Positions 1-6,519 of a stretch of DNA of 25,188 nt are shown one piece after another. Under the pieces are notes generated by a model. The model searched no databases. It saw only the letters and a list, made by a program, of their open reading frames with translations, and was not told the origin of the DNA. Both the position numbers and the translations under genes were made by a program. The stretch's first letter is position 1. Each line of letters starts with the position of its first letter. Source of the stretch: a virus; IMG/VR virus record IMGVR_UViG_3300025652_000497, positions 1 through 25,188 of that record. One strand, written 5' to 3'.

Positions 1-1
1 T

Positions 2-319
2 CCTTCTTTACCTAATTCAGGTGTTAATATGGATAAACAGTTTCTTACCAAACTTGAACACGCAAGGGAACTTGCAGGAATACCCTTTAAAATCACAAGT
101 GGTTACAGAAGTGTCAAGCACAACAAAGAAGTTGGTGGAGTTCAAAACTCATCACACCTTTTCGGACTTGCAGCAGATATCGCAGTCGGTAGTGGAAAAG
201 AAAGATACATTATACTTAACGCACTTATTAGAGCAGGATTTAAACGTATTGGAGTTGCAAAAGGATTTATCCACTGCGACACAGACGATTCAAAATCAGA
301 CTCTGTTTGGACTTACTAA
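2..319 (+). CDS. M15-family peptidase (endolysin-like), 5' end cut by window edge
   Basis: A zinc peptidase of the M15 (D-Ala-D-Ala carboxypeptidase-like) fold that would cut peptidoglycan cross-links at lysis. Counting from the ATG at 29, the zinc ligands are H43 and D50 in SSHLFGLAAD and H82 in FIHCD; SGYRS at 24-28 is also typical. The frame is open to the window edge before that ATG, and the residues read there (PSLPNSGVN) match the N-terminal region of the second M15 protein at 1116, which has an extra leading segment. The true start is therefore probably upstream of the window and the ATG at 29 internal. It lies 18 bp before the holin gene, which supports a lysis role. Family call is strong; peptide-bond specificity cannot be read from sequence. 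Confidence 0.85.
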   Translation, partial: PSLPNSGVNMDKQFLTKLEHARELAGIPFKITSGYRSVKHNKEVGGVQNSSHLFGLAADIAVGSGKERYIILNALIRAGFKRIGVAKGFIHCDTDDSKSDSVWTY

Positions 320-337
320 TACCGTAGGAAGCACCTT

Positions 338-760
338 ATGTCTGAAAAAAAGAAATTTAAAGATACCCAAGTAGGACAATTCCTTTTAAACAAGATACCT
401 GACGTTGTAGAAGCAGTAGCAGGTAACAGTTTAGCAGGAAACGTTATACAGGCCATTATAGGAGGTTCTGATATGTCAGAGGAGGATAAGTCCGTTGCAC
501 TAAAGAAACTCGATTTAGAGAGAGCTGAGATAGACGGAGTGACTCGTAGGTGGGTTGCTGATGCTCGTAGTGGTTCTTGGTTAGCTTCTAACGTTAGGCC
601 CTTAACACTAGCTTTTTTTTCTATTAGTTATGTTATCGGTTGGTTTAATGGTTTAGAATTAACTTCTATTACAGGATTATTATCAGTTGTTATTGGAGGA
701 TATTTTGGTAGTAGAGGAGTAGAAAAAGTATTTGGTAATAAACTTCATAAGGATGGCTAA
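338..760 (+). CDS. Phage holin, 3-TM type
   Basis: A 140-residue small membrane protein that would permeabilise the inner membrane and release the neighbouring M15 peptidase. It has a charged N-terminal half with a weakly hydrophobic stretch near residues 30-43, then SWLASNVRPLTLAFFSISYV and a glycine-rich second segment ending IGGYFGSRGVEKV. The pattern 'W-x-NVRP followed by two helices and GGYFGxRGxEK' is characteristic of the gene-transfer-agent/3TM holin family. Position directly after the M15 peptidase agrees. The last 8 nt overlap the next small gene. Confidence 0.82.
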   Translation: MSEKKKFKDTQVGQFLLNKIPDVVEAVAGNSLAGNVIQAIIGGSDMSEEDKSVALKKLDLERAEIDGVTRRWVADARSGSWLASNVRPLTLAFFSISYVIGWFNGLELTSITGLLSVVIGGYFGSRGVEKVFGNKLHKDG

Positions 761-887
761 AGTTCAAATAAGCTCATATAAGACACGAAATAAAGTAAAA
801 CGTAAGGGAGTACACTCTAAGTCTAAAACAAGCTCTCTAAAGACCTCTAAGAACTATTCTAAGGCATATAGAGGACAGGGTCGTTAA
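753..887 (+). CDS. Small basic protein, 44 aa
   Basis: A short ORF overlapping the holin gene by 8 nt. The product starts MAKVQISSYK and ends YRGQGR, and is very rich in Lys, Arg and Ser with almost no acidic residues. Similar tiny basic proteins sit beside lysis genes in other Bacteroidota phages, as far as I recall. The charge suggests nucleic-acid binding, but function is unknown. The overlap and orderly composition favour a real gene. Confidence 0.6.
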   Translation: MAKVQISSYKTRNKVKRKGVHSKSKTSSLKTSKNYSKAYRGQGR

Positions 888-922
888 ACACAGTACACTT
901 TCTTAAACACAGTGTTAAACAG
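884..922 (+). repeat. Two and a half copies of a TTAAACACAGT motif
   Basis: TTAAACACAGT occurs at 884-894 (overlapping the stop of the preceding gene) and at 903-913, followed by a partial copy TTAAACAG at 915-922. The second full copy is preceded by TTC, giving TTCTTAAACACAGT. This differs at one base from the unit TTCTTAAACGCAGT repeated after the terminase gene at 10561-10663, in the same orientation. It is followed by a 29-nt all-purine run at 957-985 and then six C. Confidence 0.75.
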
Positions 923-1081
923 CTTTAAAAGAAAAGAAAGAAAGCAGAACAACACTAAAGAAGAAAAAAGAAAGAAAAGAAAAAGCCCCCCTAGAAAAAC
1001 AAACAATCTAAAAGTATCTGATCCAACAGGCTATCTCAACTGAAGTGTTGTAATTTTTATAGTAGATTTACTGCTACTGTT

Positions 1082-1111
1082 TTGCAAATATATATATTTT
1101 ATTTAATTTAG
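1082..1111 (+). promoter_or_regulatory. Promoter candidate of variant Bacteroidota type
   Basis: TTG at 1082-1084, 19 bp, then TAATTTAG at 1104-1111. The spacing equals that of Bacteroidota TTG/TAnnTTTG promoters but the -7 box ends TTAG, not TTTG. The box lies 4 bp before the ATG at 1116, so the transcript would be leaderless or nearly so. The 11 bases TTAGCAGTATG recur exactly over the start at 7014. Confidence 0.4.
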
Positions 1112-1115
1112 CAGT

Positions 1116-1481
1116 ATGGATTACAAATATTTTTCTTTTGATGAATTTGATTCCCCTGATAAAGTCGGTAGTGGCTATAAATATATGGATAGGGAATTTA
1201 TAGAAATGTTAGATGAAGCTAGAGATATAGCTAAACTAGAATTTAAAATACTTAGTGGATATAGAACAAAGTATGCTAACACTAATATATGGTGTGCTTC
1301 AACTGCAAGCTCACACCTGATTGGTAGAGCTGCTCATATAAGATGTTTGAACTCTAAATTCAGATTGAGGATTGTCGAAGCTGTTTCTATGGTAGGGTTT
1401 AGGAGAATTGGAATACACAGGGATTATATTCACGTAGATAATGATGATTTAAAACCTCCATCCCTTTGGTTAATAGCGTAA
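1116..1481 (+). CDS. Second M15-like peptidase with altered zinc ligand
   Basis: A 121-residue paralogue of the protein at the left edge. It shares the N-terminal FDSPDKVGSG region, the SGYR motif (47-50), SSHLIGRAAH (65-74) and IHVDN (105-109). The canonical SxHxxGxAxD motif has Asp as a zinc ligand; here that residue is His74 (codon CAT), giving candidate ligands H67, H74 and H106. It could still bind zinc, could be an inactive decoy or wall-binding protein, or the base could be a sequencing error. It is separated from the first lysis operon by 228 bp with its own promoter candidate, so it may be made at another time. Confidence 0.75.
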   Translation: MDYKYFSFDEFDSPDKVGSGYKYMDREFIEMLDEARDIAKLEFKILSGYRTKYANTNIWCASTASSHLIGRAAHIRCLNSKFRLRIVEAVSMVGFRRIGIHRDYIHVDNDDLKPPSLWLIA

Positions 1482-1496
1482 CCTTTTGTATATTTG
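1466..1496 (+). promoter_or_regulatory. Bacteroidota consensus promoter
   Basis: TTG at 1466-1468 (TTTG from 1465), 20 bp, then TATATTTG at 1489-1496: an exact match to the Bacteroidota housekeeping consensus TTG-N19-20-TAnnTTTG. It overlaps the end of the M15-like gene and fires into the non-coding stretch at 1500-1561. Transcription should begin near 1502. Confidence 0.72.
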
Positions 1497-1501
1497 CAAA
1501 G

Positions 1502-1561
1502 TAATCGGACATTATTTCTTTGGTAGAAAGGAGGGTGAAGTTAAGTAGCCCTCTTTTTTTT
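1502..1561 (+). ncRNA. Predicted ~60-nt RNA (small RNA or attenuated leader)
   Basis: Between the consensus promoter (1466-1496) and the hairpin/T-run at 1531-1561 there is no start codon in a usable frame. A terminated transcript would be about 60 nt. It contains a small upstream hairpin (TTTCT / AGAAA, 1516-1530 region) and the terminator stem. It may be a free small RNA or the attenuator of the early operon starting at 1635. Confidence 0.4.
1531..1561 (+). terminator. Intrinsic terminator
   Basis: GAGGGT (1531-1536) pairs with GCCCTC (1548-1553) with one T-G wobble and an 11-nt loop, followed by eight T (1554-1561). It closes the lysis region or terminates the short transcript from the promoter at 1466. 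Confidence 0.7.
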
Positions 1562-1634
1562 GTCTATATGTTAAAGTTTTGTTAAAATTTCTGTTGGTAA
1601 CATATTTTTTGTACCTTAGCTGAAAATAACAAAG

Positions 1635-1820
1635 ATGAAACACTTTTACGACTTATCCTCTTACTTCACTCTTCGTATAGAGGCATTACAATCCAGAAAC
1701 GCTAAACTAGAGTATGAGGTAGACCGACTAAGAACATTCTTATTCGAGGTTACTGATGCGGACTGTCCTGTAGAGTACAAGGATATAGTTAGAAAAGAAA
1801 TCGTCAAAGAAGAAGTTTAA
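1635..1820 (+). CDS. Small coiled-coil protein, 61 aa
   Basis: A short protein of unknown function and first gene of the early block. Residues about 12-45 look helical and coiled-coil forming, with regularly spaced Leu (RIEALQSRNAKLEYEVDRL). The C-terminus is charged, ending KEEV. No enzymatic motif is visible. The upstream sequence has a TACCTTAG box (1612-1619) resembling the variant -7 box seen before 1116 and 7014, but without a TTG at the right distance. It is 18 bp before the ERF gene and probably co-transcribed with it. Confidence 0.6.
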   Translation: MKHFYDLSSYFTLRIEALQSRNAKLEYEVDRLRTFLFEVTDADCPVEYKDIVRKEIVKEEV

Positions 1821-1838
1821 CCGATTAATTTATTTATT

Positions 1839-2390
1839 ATGAACATTACTGAAAAACTATTGAAGATTCAAACAGAGTTAAAAGCTCCTAAGAATCAAAG
1901 AAACGCATTTGGGAAGTATAACTACCGAAGTGCAGAAGACATCCTAGAGGCAATTAAACCTTTAGCTGCTAAGCACAACGTGCTGTTTAAAATTACAGAA
2001 GAGGTGAAAGAGATAGCAGACAGAGCTTGTCTTATCTCAACAGCTAAGATGATTGATGCTAGTGACCCTAGCTCCTCTGTAGAGTCTAATGCAACAGCAT
2101 TTATAGACTTTGGTGCTAAAGGTATGCAAGCACCTCAACAGACAGGTTCTGCATCCTCCTACGCTAAGAAGTATGCTTTAGGTAATTTATTACTTATAGA
2201 CGATACTAAAGATTCTGATGCTACTAACGACCACAGTACCACAGGTGCTATTCCTTCTTTAATGAAAGGTTCAGCTAACTGGTCAAAGGTTGTTAATTAT
2301 CTACAAGGAGGTGGAGATTTAGATCCTGTTCTTAAAAAGTATAGTGTTAGTTCTGCACTTAAAACTGAACTACAAAGTTTAACCAATTAA
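1839..2390 (+). CDS. erf: ERF-family single-strand annealing protein
   Basis: A phage recombinase of the ERF (essential recombination function) family, 183 residues, which anneals complementary single strands during recombination and genome circularisation. The family core is clear: AFGKYNYRSAEDILEAIKPL near residues 24-43, then QQTGSASSYAKKYALGNLLL near 100-119, then LLIDDTKDSDA. The C-terminal 50 residues are variable, as usual. It is followed 10 bp later by an SSB-like gene, a common pairing, and a RecE-like nuclease is encoded at 7014. Family confidence is high; activity is inferred. Confidence 0.9.
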   Translation: MNITEKLLKIQTELKAPKNQRNAFGKYNYRSAEDILEAIKPLAAKHNVLFKITEEVKEIADRACLISTAKMIDASDPSSSVESNATAFIDFGAKGMQAPQQTGSASSYAKKYALGNLLLIDDTKDSDATNDHSTTGAIPSLMKGSANWSKVVNYLQGGGDLDPVLKKYSVSSALKTELQSLTN

Positions 2391-2400
2391 TATATATATT

Positions 2401-2691
2401 ATGATTTTTAATGCAAGTATTGACTTAACTAAAATTGAGAAGTCTAAGATTATCAAAGGTAAAAAAGGTAGTTACTTAAACATTACTGGCTTTGTTAATG
2501 ATGAAGTTGACCAGTATGGGAATAACGTTTCTATTATTGTATCTCAATCTAAAGAAGAAAGAGAAGCAAAAACTACTAGAGTTTATTTAGGTAACGGTAA
2601 AACAAATACTGTTAATGCACCAGCTAACGCTGCGCTAGAGACTAACACTCAAGCACCTGCTTCAGTAGGTGTGGATGATTTACCATTTTAA
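2401..2691 (+). CDS. SSB-like single-stranded DNA-binding protein
   Basis: A 96-residue protein whose last residues are DDLPF, closely matching the acidic C-terminal tip (DDDIPF) with which bacterial SSB proteins recruit partners. The preceding 30 residues are Asn/Ala/Thr-rich and look disordered, like an SSB tail. The N-terminal 60 residues are beta-rich (SYLNITGFVNDEVDQYGNNVSIIV) and could be a small OB fold, though overall similarity to SSB is weak by eye. Placement right after the ERF gene supports a role in coating single strands during recombination or replication. Confidence 0.7.
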   Translation: MIFNASIDLTKIEKSKIIKGKKGSYLNITGFVNDEVDQYGNNVSIIVSQSKEEREAKTTRVYLGNGKTNTVNAPANAALETNTQAPASVGVDDLPF

Positions 2692-2700
2692 TTATAAGGG

Positions 2701-2733
2701 GGGGTAGCAGAAATGTTGCCCCTCTTTTATTTT
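2701..2733 (+). terminator. Intrinsic terminator or attenuator with GAAA tetraloop
   Basis: GGGGTAGCA (2701-2709) pairs with TGTTGCCCC (2714-2722) over 9 bp, two being G-T wobbles, with a GNRA-type GAAA loop (2710-2713). A T-rich run TCTTTTATTTT follows. It lies between the SSB-like gene and the next gene on the same strand, so it may lower expression of downstream genes rather than end the operon. Confidence 0.72.
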
Positions 2734-2739
2734 CCGATT

Positions 2740-3180
2740 ATGATAGAACGTCAAGTAAGAATATTATCCGATTATATCTCAAAACAGAATAATGCAACTT
2801 GGAGAGAGAAGCAGGCTTTTAATGATTTAATAAATCACTGTGAAATGCTTGACAACAACTACAAGGATAAGACATTATACTTAGAGAGATTGGCTTCTTG
2901 GTATATTGACCATATTTTTGAGTTGAACCAAGACCATATTAAAGAAATTAGTTGGGAGTTCTTTAAACATATACTGCTAGATAAACTATCTATAGTATTA
3001 AACACTCCTTCACAATATAACTATAATAGCTTAGAAAATAATATATTAGGTTTAGACATACAGAACGGGAATAAGTTAAAGCCTTATGGAAGCGTTTCAA
3101 GAGCCTCTGAGCTACTAATAAAAGATATTATAGTAAATAACACCAAAGATAAATATGAACCAATTAAAGATAGATTATGA
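2740..3180 (+). CDS. Unknown early protein, 146 aa
   Basis: A mostly helical, soluble-looking protein (MIERQVRILSDYISKQNNA...) with no motif I recognise. I chose the ATG at 2740, not the in-frame ATG at 2713, because 2713 lies inside the terminator hairpin and the residues it would add are a by-product of the T-rich tail. It overlaps the following ATPase gene by 26 nt, suggesting coupled translation and possibly a partner role in replication. That is inference from position only. Confidence 0.7.
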   Translation: MIERQVRILSDYISKQNNATWREKQAFNDLINHCEMLDNNYKDKTLYLERLASWYIDHIFELNQDHIKEISWEFFKHILLDKLSIVLNTPSQYNYNSLENNILGLDIQNGNKLKPYGSVSRASELLIKDIIVNNTKDKYEPIKDRL

Positions 3181-3982
3181 GCAGAAGTATAAAGCAATCT
3201 TGGAAAGCAGCTACGTTGATCCTTTGGGAAATGTATCGCAGCCGCCCCTTGCCCTTTCTTATGGCAACAGTGTTGGTTATAATCCTACTCCCACTGGTAT
3301 TGCCAGTTATGGGAATTTCAGCTTTGTACAAGCTCCTCCGAAATCCAAAAAGACGTTCTTCCTTTCACTTATAGCAGCAAGCTATATGGGGGGAAAAACA
3401 GAAAGAACTGGTGATATGATAGGTTATAGAAAAGGTAAGAAGTTAATCCACTACGATACAGAGCAAAGTACATTCCACGCTCAAAAGGTTTTTCGTCGAG
3501 TTTATGATATCTGTGGAACTGCTGAAGACTACCATACTTACGCCTTGAGACAATACTCTGCACCTGAAAGATTAGACTTTATAGATTGGCATTTATACAA
3601 TACTGACAATATTGGGTTAGTAATAATAGACGGTATTGCTGATTTGGTATTAGACAGTAATGATTTGATACAATCAAGTAAGCTCGTTCAATATCTTATG
3701 AAGTGGACTCAAGAGTTAAACATTCATATAATAACAGCTATCCATTCCAATTGGAACTCTGAAAAGCCTACAGGACACTTAGGTTCGTTCTTAGAGAAGA
3801 AGGCTGAAACCCAAATAGCTTTAGAGTTAACAAGCGACAAGAGTGTTGCTGTAGCTAAATGTAAAAGGAGCAGGGGATATTCTTTTGATGATTTTGCTTT
3901 TCAAGTAGATCCAAAAGGATTACCTTTTATATTAGAATCAATCCCTGATCAGATAGACAAAGATAAATATATAAAGATATGA
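3155..3982 (+). CDS. RecA-fold replication ATPase (RepA/DnaB-like)
   Basis: A 275-residue NTPase of the RecA-like fold, resembling the RepA helicase/AAA_25 group used in plasmid and phage replication. The Walker A region is A60-PPKSKKT: the terminal Lys-Thr is kept but both glycines of GxxxxGKT are changed. I recall this variant in Bacteroidota members of the family. Walker B is LVIID at 155-159, followed by a sensor-like AIHSN (196-200) and GHLGSFLEKKAE (208-219). The only reasonable start is the ATG at 3155. It probably acts as a replicative helicase or loader, but a regulatory ATPase is possible. Confidence 0.75.
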   Translation: MNQLKIDYEQKYKAILESSYVDPLGNVSQPPLALSYGNSVGYNPTPTGIASYGNFSFVQAPPKSKKTFFLSLIAASYMGGKTERTGDMIGYRKGKKLIHYDTEQSTFHAQKVFRRVYDICGTAEDYHTYALRQYSAPERLDFIDWHLYNTDNIGLVIIDGIADLVLDSNDLIQSSKLVQYLMKWTQELNIHIITAIHSNWNSEKPTGHLGSFLEKKAETQIALELTSDKSVAVAKCKRSRGYSFDDFAFQVDPKGLPFILESIPDQIDKDKYIKI

Positions 3983-4062
3983 TAGTTTATTTACTATTTC
4001 TTTTGGTGTTAATAGTGATTTTGATTAAATTGTTCACTTATAAACCATCAAATAAAAAATAA
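3979..4062 (+). CDS. Tiny single-pass membrane peptide, 27 aa
   Basis: The ATG overlaps the stop of the ATPase gene (ATGA), and the stop TAA abuts the TTG start of the next gene. The product is one hydrophobic helix (MIVYLLFLLVLIVILIKLF) and a polar KPSNKK tail. This is the typical look of small phage membrane peptides; function unknown. The exact overlaps at both ends favour real translation. Confidence 0.5.
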   Translation: MIVYLLFLLVLIVILIKLFTYKPSNKK

Positions 4063-4512
4063 TTGAGGAGAAGACCTAGAAAGAAAGGCCCAGTACAGTC
4101 AAAGAAGATATCTTATGATGGTGTCAACTTTGCCTCTGGACTTGAAAAGTATATGTATATGGCTCTAAAGAAACATAAGATAAAAGCAAAGTACGAAGGT
4201 GAAACCTTTGTGCTGATTAATGGATTCCATTTTGAGAATGAATCTTATGAGAGACAGGCCAACGGAAAAGGAGAACTTATCAATAGAGGTTCAAAAAGAA
4301 TACTGCCTATTAAATACACGCCAGATTTTATTGGTGAGGATTTTATAATAGAGACTAAAGGAAGGGCTAACGAATCCTTTCCTTTAAGATGGAAGCTGTT
4401 CAAGAGATTGATTACAGAACAGTTTCCTGATTACACCTTATATAAGCCACAAAACCAAAGAGAATGTGATAGGGTGATTGAATTAATTTTAAATAAATAT
4501 GAGAACAATTAA
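4063..4512 (+). CDS. PD-(D/E)XK nuclease, DUF1064-like
   Basis: A 149-residue nuclease-fold protein that begins with TTG directly after the preceding TAA. No in-frame ATG precedes the conserved region, so TTG is the likely start. A basic N-terminus (RRRPRKK) is followed by FASGLEKYMY with E28, then YTPDFIGEDFIIETKG, giving the catalytic set D88, E97 and K99. The order Glu helix, PDF strand, E-x-K strand fits the DUF1064/T7 endonuclease I-like group of phage Holliday-junction or branched-DNA nucleases. Location among replication and recombination genes agrees. Substrate is inferred. Confidence 0.75.
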   Translation: MRRRPRKKGPVQSKKISYDGVNFASGLEKYMYMALKKHKIKAKYEGETFVLINGFHFENESYERQANGKGELINRGSKRILPIKYTPDFIGEDFIIETKGRANESFPLRWKLFKRLITEQFPDYTLYKPQNQRECDRVIELILNKYENN

Positions 4513-4606
4513 AATGCTTTTTGTTTCACTAGGGTTTGTAATGACGAGTACCTTGTGGGGCTATATAATTTTAGTAGTATTAAAAAAATTAAGATATATA
4601 ATATGA
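4499..4606 (+). CDS. Tiny membrane peptide, 35 aa
   Basis: Overlaps the end of the nuclease gene by 14 nt; its TGA overlaps the ATG of the next gene (ATGA at 4603-4606). The product is MRTIK followed by a hydrophobic helix of about 22 residues and a basic tail (KKLR). Function unknown. Confidence 0.42.
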   Translation: MRTIKMLFVSLGFVMTSTLWGYIILVVLKKLRYII

Positions 4607-4767
4607 ATATACAATTTGAAATGATAAAAGGATTCCTTCTGGGAATTGATTATCTGGAAGATATTGAGCAAGAGGATGTTCACGGAGTGATTACTTTTGA
4701 TTTGCTCAGAATAAGTCTAGGAATAGTTTTTATACATATAATGGTTAATGCTAGAGATTCTCAGTAA
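4603..4767 (+). CDS. Small unknown protein, 54 aa
   Basis: Starts at the ATG in the ATGA overlap with the previous stop; an upstream in-frame non-ATG start would run into the previous gene and is less likely. The product (MNIQFEMIKGFLLGIDYLED...) has an acidic EDIEQED segment and a hydrophobic C-terminal stretch (LLRISLGIVFIHIMV). Small proteins starting 'IQF..IKGFLLG..Y' are common in Bacteroidota phages, from memory; no function is known to me. It overlaps the sigma-like gene by 20 nt. Confidence 0.55.
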   Translation: MNIQFEMIKGFLLGIDYLEDIEQEDVHGVITFDLLRISLGIVFIHIMVNARDSQ

Positions 4768-5302
4768 ATATCACAGTACTTGGGTGTCTATGGGATTATC
4801 TATTGGTATTCCAGATACTATCGTTGAGGACTTTGTTCACGAGACGTATCTTAGGCTAAACAAGTATGTCGGTAATCCAGAGAAGATTATGTATAATGAA
4901 ACAGAGGTTAATAGATTCTACGTCTATATAACCTTAAAGAACTTGTGGACTGATTACTGCAAGGAAAGGTCAAGATATCAAAGAAGGGATATCACTGACT
5001 ACTACGAGTTTGAAACTCCTGATTGGGCCATTTATGAAGAAGTGGACTTTGACAAGCAAAAGGCTGAGGAATATATTATAGCTAAGATAGATATGGAAAT
5101 TGATTCTTGGGAACACTGGTACGATAAAAAGCTCTTTAAATTATATTACAATACTGATATAAGTATGAGGAAGCTGGCTAAGGAGACTAGGATATCTGTG
5201 ACTTCTATATTCAATAGCTGCAAGAATTACAAAGAAATATTGAAGAGTAAATTTGGAGAGGACTTTGAGGATTACCTTAATGGAGACTTCGATAAAATAT
5301 AA
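4748..5302 (+). CDS. Sigma-70-like (ECF-type) factor
   Basis: A 184-residue protein with the layout of a two-domain sigma factor. The N-terminal part (PDTIVEDFVHETYLRLNKYV, about residues 22-41) looks like region 2.1-2.2, which binds core polymerase. The middle (RFYVYITLKNLWTDYCKERSRYQRR) fits regions 2.3-2.4. The C-terminal helix-turn-helix (KLFKLYYNTDISMRKLAKETRISVTSIFNSCKNYKEIL, about 127-165) fits region 4, which reads the upstream promoter box. It would direct host RNA polymerase to phage promoters, perhaps the variant boxes before 1116 and 7014 (inference). A phage HTH regulator without polymerase binding is the main alternative. Confidence 0.68.
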   Translation: MLEILSKYHSTWVSMGLSIGIPDTIVEDFVHETYLRLNKYVGNPEKIMYNETEVNRFYVYITLKNLWTDYCKERSRYQRRDITDYYEFETPDWAIYEEVDFDKQKAEEYIIAKIDMEIDSWEHWYDKKLFKLYYNTDISMRKLAKETRISVTSIFNSCKNYKEILKSKFGEDFEDYLNGDFDKI

Positions 5303-5307
5303 CGATT

Positions 5308-5430
5308 ATGAATGAAATAGATTTAGTAGACTTTATAGACTGGTACAACGTAATGCACGAGGATTTAAAGGGTAAGACTTCAGAAGAAATTACAAATATG
5401 TATTATTATTATTTAAACAATAAATTATGA
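5308..5430 (+). CDS. Small acidic protein, 40 aa
   Basis: Lies 5 bp after the sigma-like gene and its TGA overlaps the next ATG (ATGA at 5427-5430). The product (MNEIDLVDFIDWYNV...MYYYYLNNKL) is acidic and aromatic-rich. No family recognised; the tight packing supports translation. Confidence 0.5.
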   Translation: MNEIDLVDFIDWYNVMHEDLKGKTSEEITNMYYYYLNNKL

Positions 5431-5864
5431 GTGAAGAACAAATACCACAAAAACCAAAGGATAAAAGAACTAAGCAATACAAGGATTGGGTTGCTAAGTA
5501 TGAGACTGCCTCAGAAGGTGTTGGAGACACAGTAGCTAAGATTACAGAAGCTACAGGAATAGATAAGGTTGTTAGATTTCTAGCTGGTGAGGACTGTGGG
5601 TGTGATGAACGAAAGGATACACTAAACCACTTATTCCCCTACAATAAACCTAATTGCTTTACTGAGTACGAATTTGATGTATTGAATGAGCTTTTCTCTG
5701 ATGAGCTTTGGAGAGAAAGAGCAAAACTTAGTAGCGAAAAGATTAAAGGACTTTATGCAATATATAATAGAGTTATGAATACTGCTGATGTTCCTAGTGG
5801 ATGTAAAAGCTGTGTTTTAACTAGACTGAATAAGTTAGAGCGTTTATATAAAGAGTATTTATAA
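5427..5864 (+). CDS. Unknown protein with CGC/CxxC cysteines, 145 aa
   Basis: A small protein type I recall from Bacteroidota phages, of unknown function. The N-terminal 25 residues are charged and probably disordered. A GVGDTVAKITEATGIDKVVRFLAGEDCGCDERK stretch at about 31-63 is the most conserved-looking part. Cysteines at 57, 59, 77, 126 and 129 (CGC, single C, CKSC) could bind zinc. It shares its start with the preceding stop and its last base with the next start, so it belongs to the same operon. Confidence 0.72.
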   Translation: MSEEQIPQKPKDKRTKQYKDWVAKYETASEGVGDTVAKITEATGIDKVVRFLAGEDCGCDERKDTLNHLFPYNKPNCFTEYEFDVLNELFSDELWRERAKLSSEKIKGLYAIYNRVMNTADVPSGCKSCVLTRLNKLERLYKEYL

Positions 5865-6253
5865 TGGAGATGTGGAATGAACAGAGATTGTTCGATTATC
5901 TCGTAGGGTGTTGTTATAGTGATTTAGTCAAGGCTAAGAAACAAATGAGTAGATGGGATTGCTATAGCCCTCAAACATTCCACAGAATAGAAATGAAGTG
6001 CAGGAGTAAGCATTTTGATGGTTTATTGATAGAGAAGAAAAAGTTTGATGCACTGATAGAAAAGTGCCACGACAACTTAGATATTCCTATTTATATTAAC
6101 TCAACCCCTAGTGGGGTTTTTAGGTTTAACCTATATAATGTAGAGCCTAAGTGGATGATTAATCATTTTAACAAAACAACCCAGTTTGCTAACAACAATA
6201 AGATACCTAAAGAGGTGGCTTATTTAGATGTAAAAGATGCAGAGATATTATGA
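5864..6253 (+). CDS. Unknown early protein, 129 aa
   Basis: No recognised domain. The N-terminal half is helical and rich in Cys (C16, C17, C33, C46) and basic residues; the C-terminal half is more beta-like. The start follows the preceding stop with a one-base overlap (TAATG), and the end overlaps the next ATG by 4 bases, a clear translational chain. Confidence 0.65.
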   Translation: MEMWNEQRLFDYLVGCCYSDLVKAKKQMSRWDCYSPQTFHRIEMKCRSKHFDGLLIEKKKFDALIEKCHDNLDIPIYINSTPSGVFRFNLYNVEPKWMINHFNKTTQFANNNKIPKEVAYLDVKDAEIL

Positions 6254-6519
6254 GTGATTCAATAAAGAAATACGAAGAGATGATGGAGGATGGGAAGTGG
6301 ACAACTGATAGTACAAGTTATTCGTATAATAATTTACCTAAAGACCCAATAGTATTAAGTGTAATAGATAAATATAAGGCACGTTCAAGGGATGGTATTA
6401 TAAAGTATGGTACAACTTTACACGATAGTCCTGATGGCTTCTACGCTTTCCTTACTCATTTACAGGAGGAACTTATGGATGCTACTTTATATATAGAGAA
6501 ACTGAAACAACAAAAGTAA
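6250..6519 (+). CDS. MazG-like small protein (possible NTP pyrophosphohydrolase)
   Basis: An 89-residue helical protein. The central RSRDGIIKYGTTL (45-57) and C-terminal THLQEELMDATLYIEKLK (69-86) match a phage family with the EExxDA metal-binding pattern of all-alpha NTP pyrophosphohydrolases (E73, E74, D77). It is shorter than a full MazG domain, so the reaction is uncertain; a nucleotide-pool role would fit the early block. Starts in an ATGA overlap with the previous gene. Confidence 0.58.
   Translation: MSDSIKKYEEMMEDGKWTTDSTSYSYNNLPKDPIVLSVIDKYKARSRDGIIKYGTTLHDSPDGFYAFLTHLQEELMDATLYIEKLKQQK

Noticed and set aside
21-374. 117-residue ORF overlapping the first M15 gene
   Set aside because: Shadow in another frame of the M15 peptidase and holin genes, with low-complexity composition and no family signal.
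2713-2739. Earlier start for the gene at 2740
   Set aside because: The ATG lies within the terminator hairpin loop region, and the extra residues (MLPLFYFPI) come from its T-rich tail.
3177-3374. 65-residue hydrophobic ORF with an ATGA overlap
   Set aside because: It lies wholly inside the RecA-fold ATPase gene in another frame; the ATPase needs that frame from its only ATG. Dual coding cannot be excluded but has no other support.
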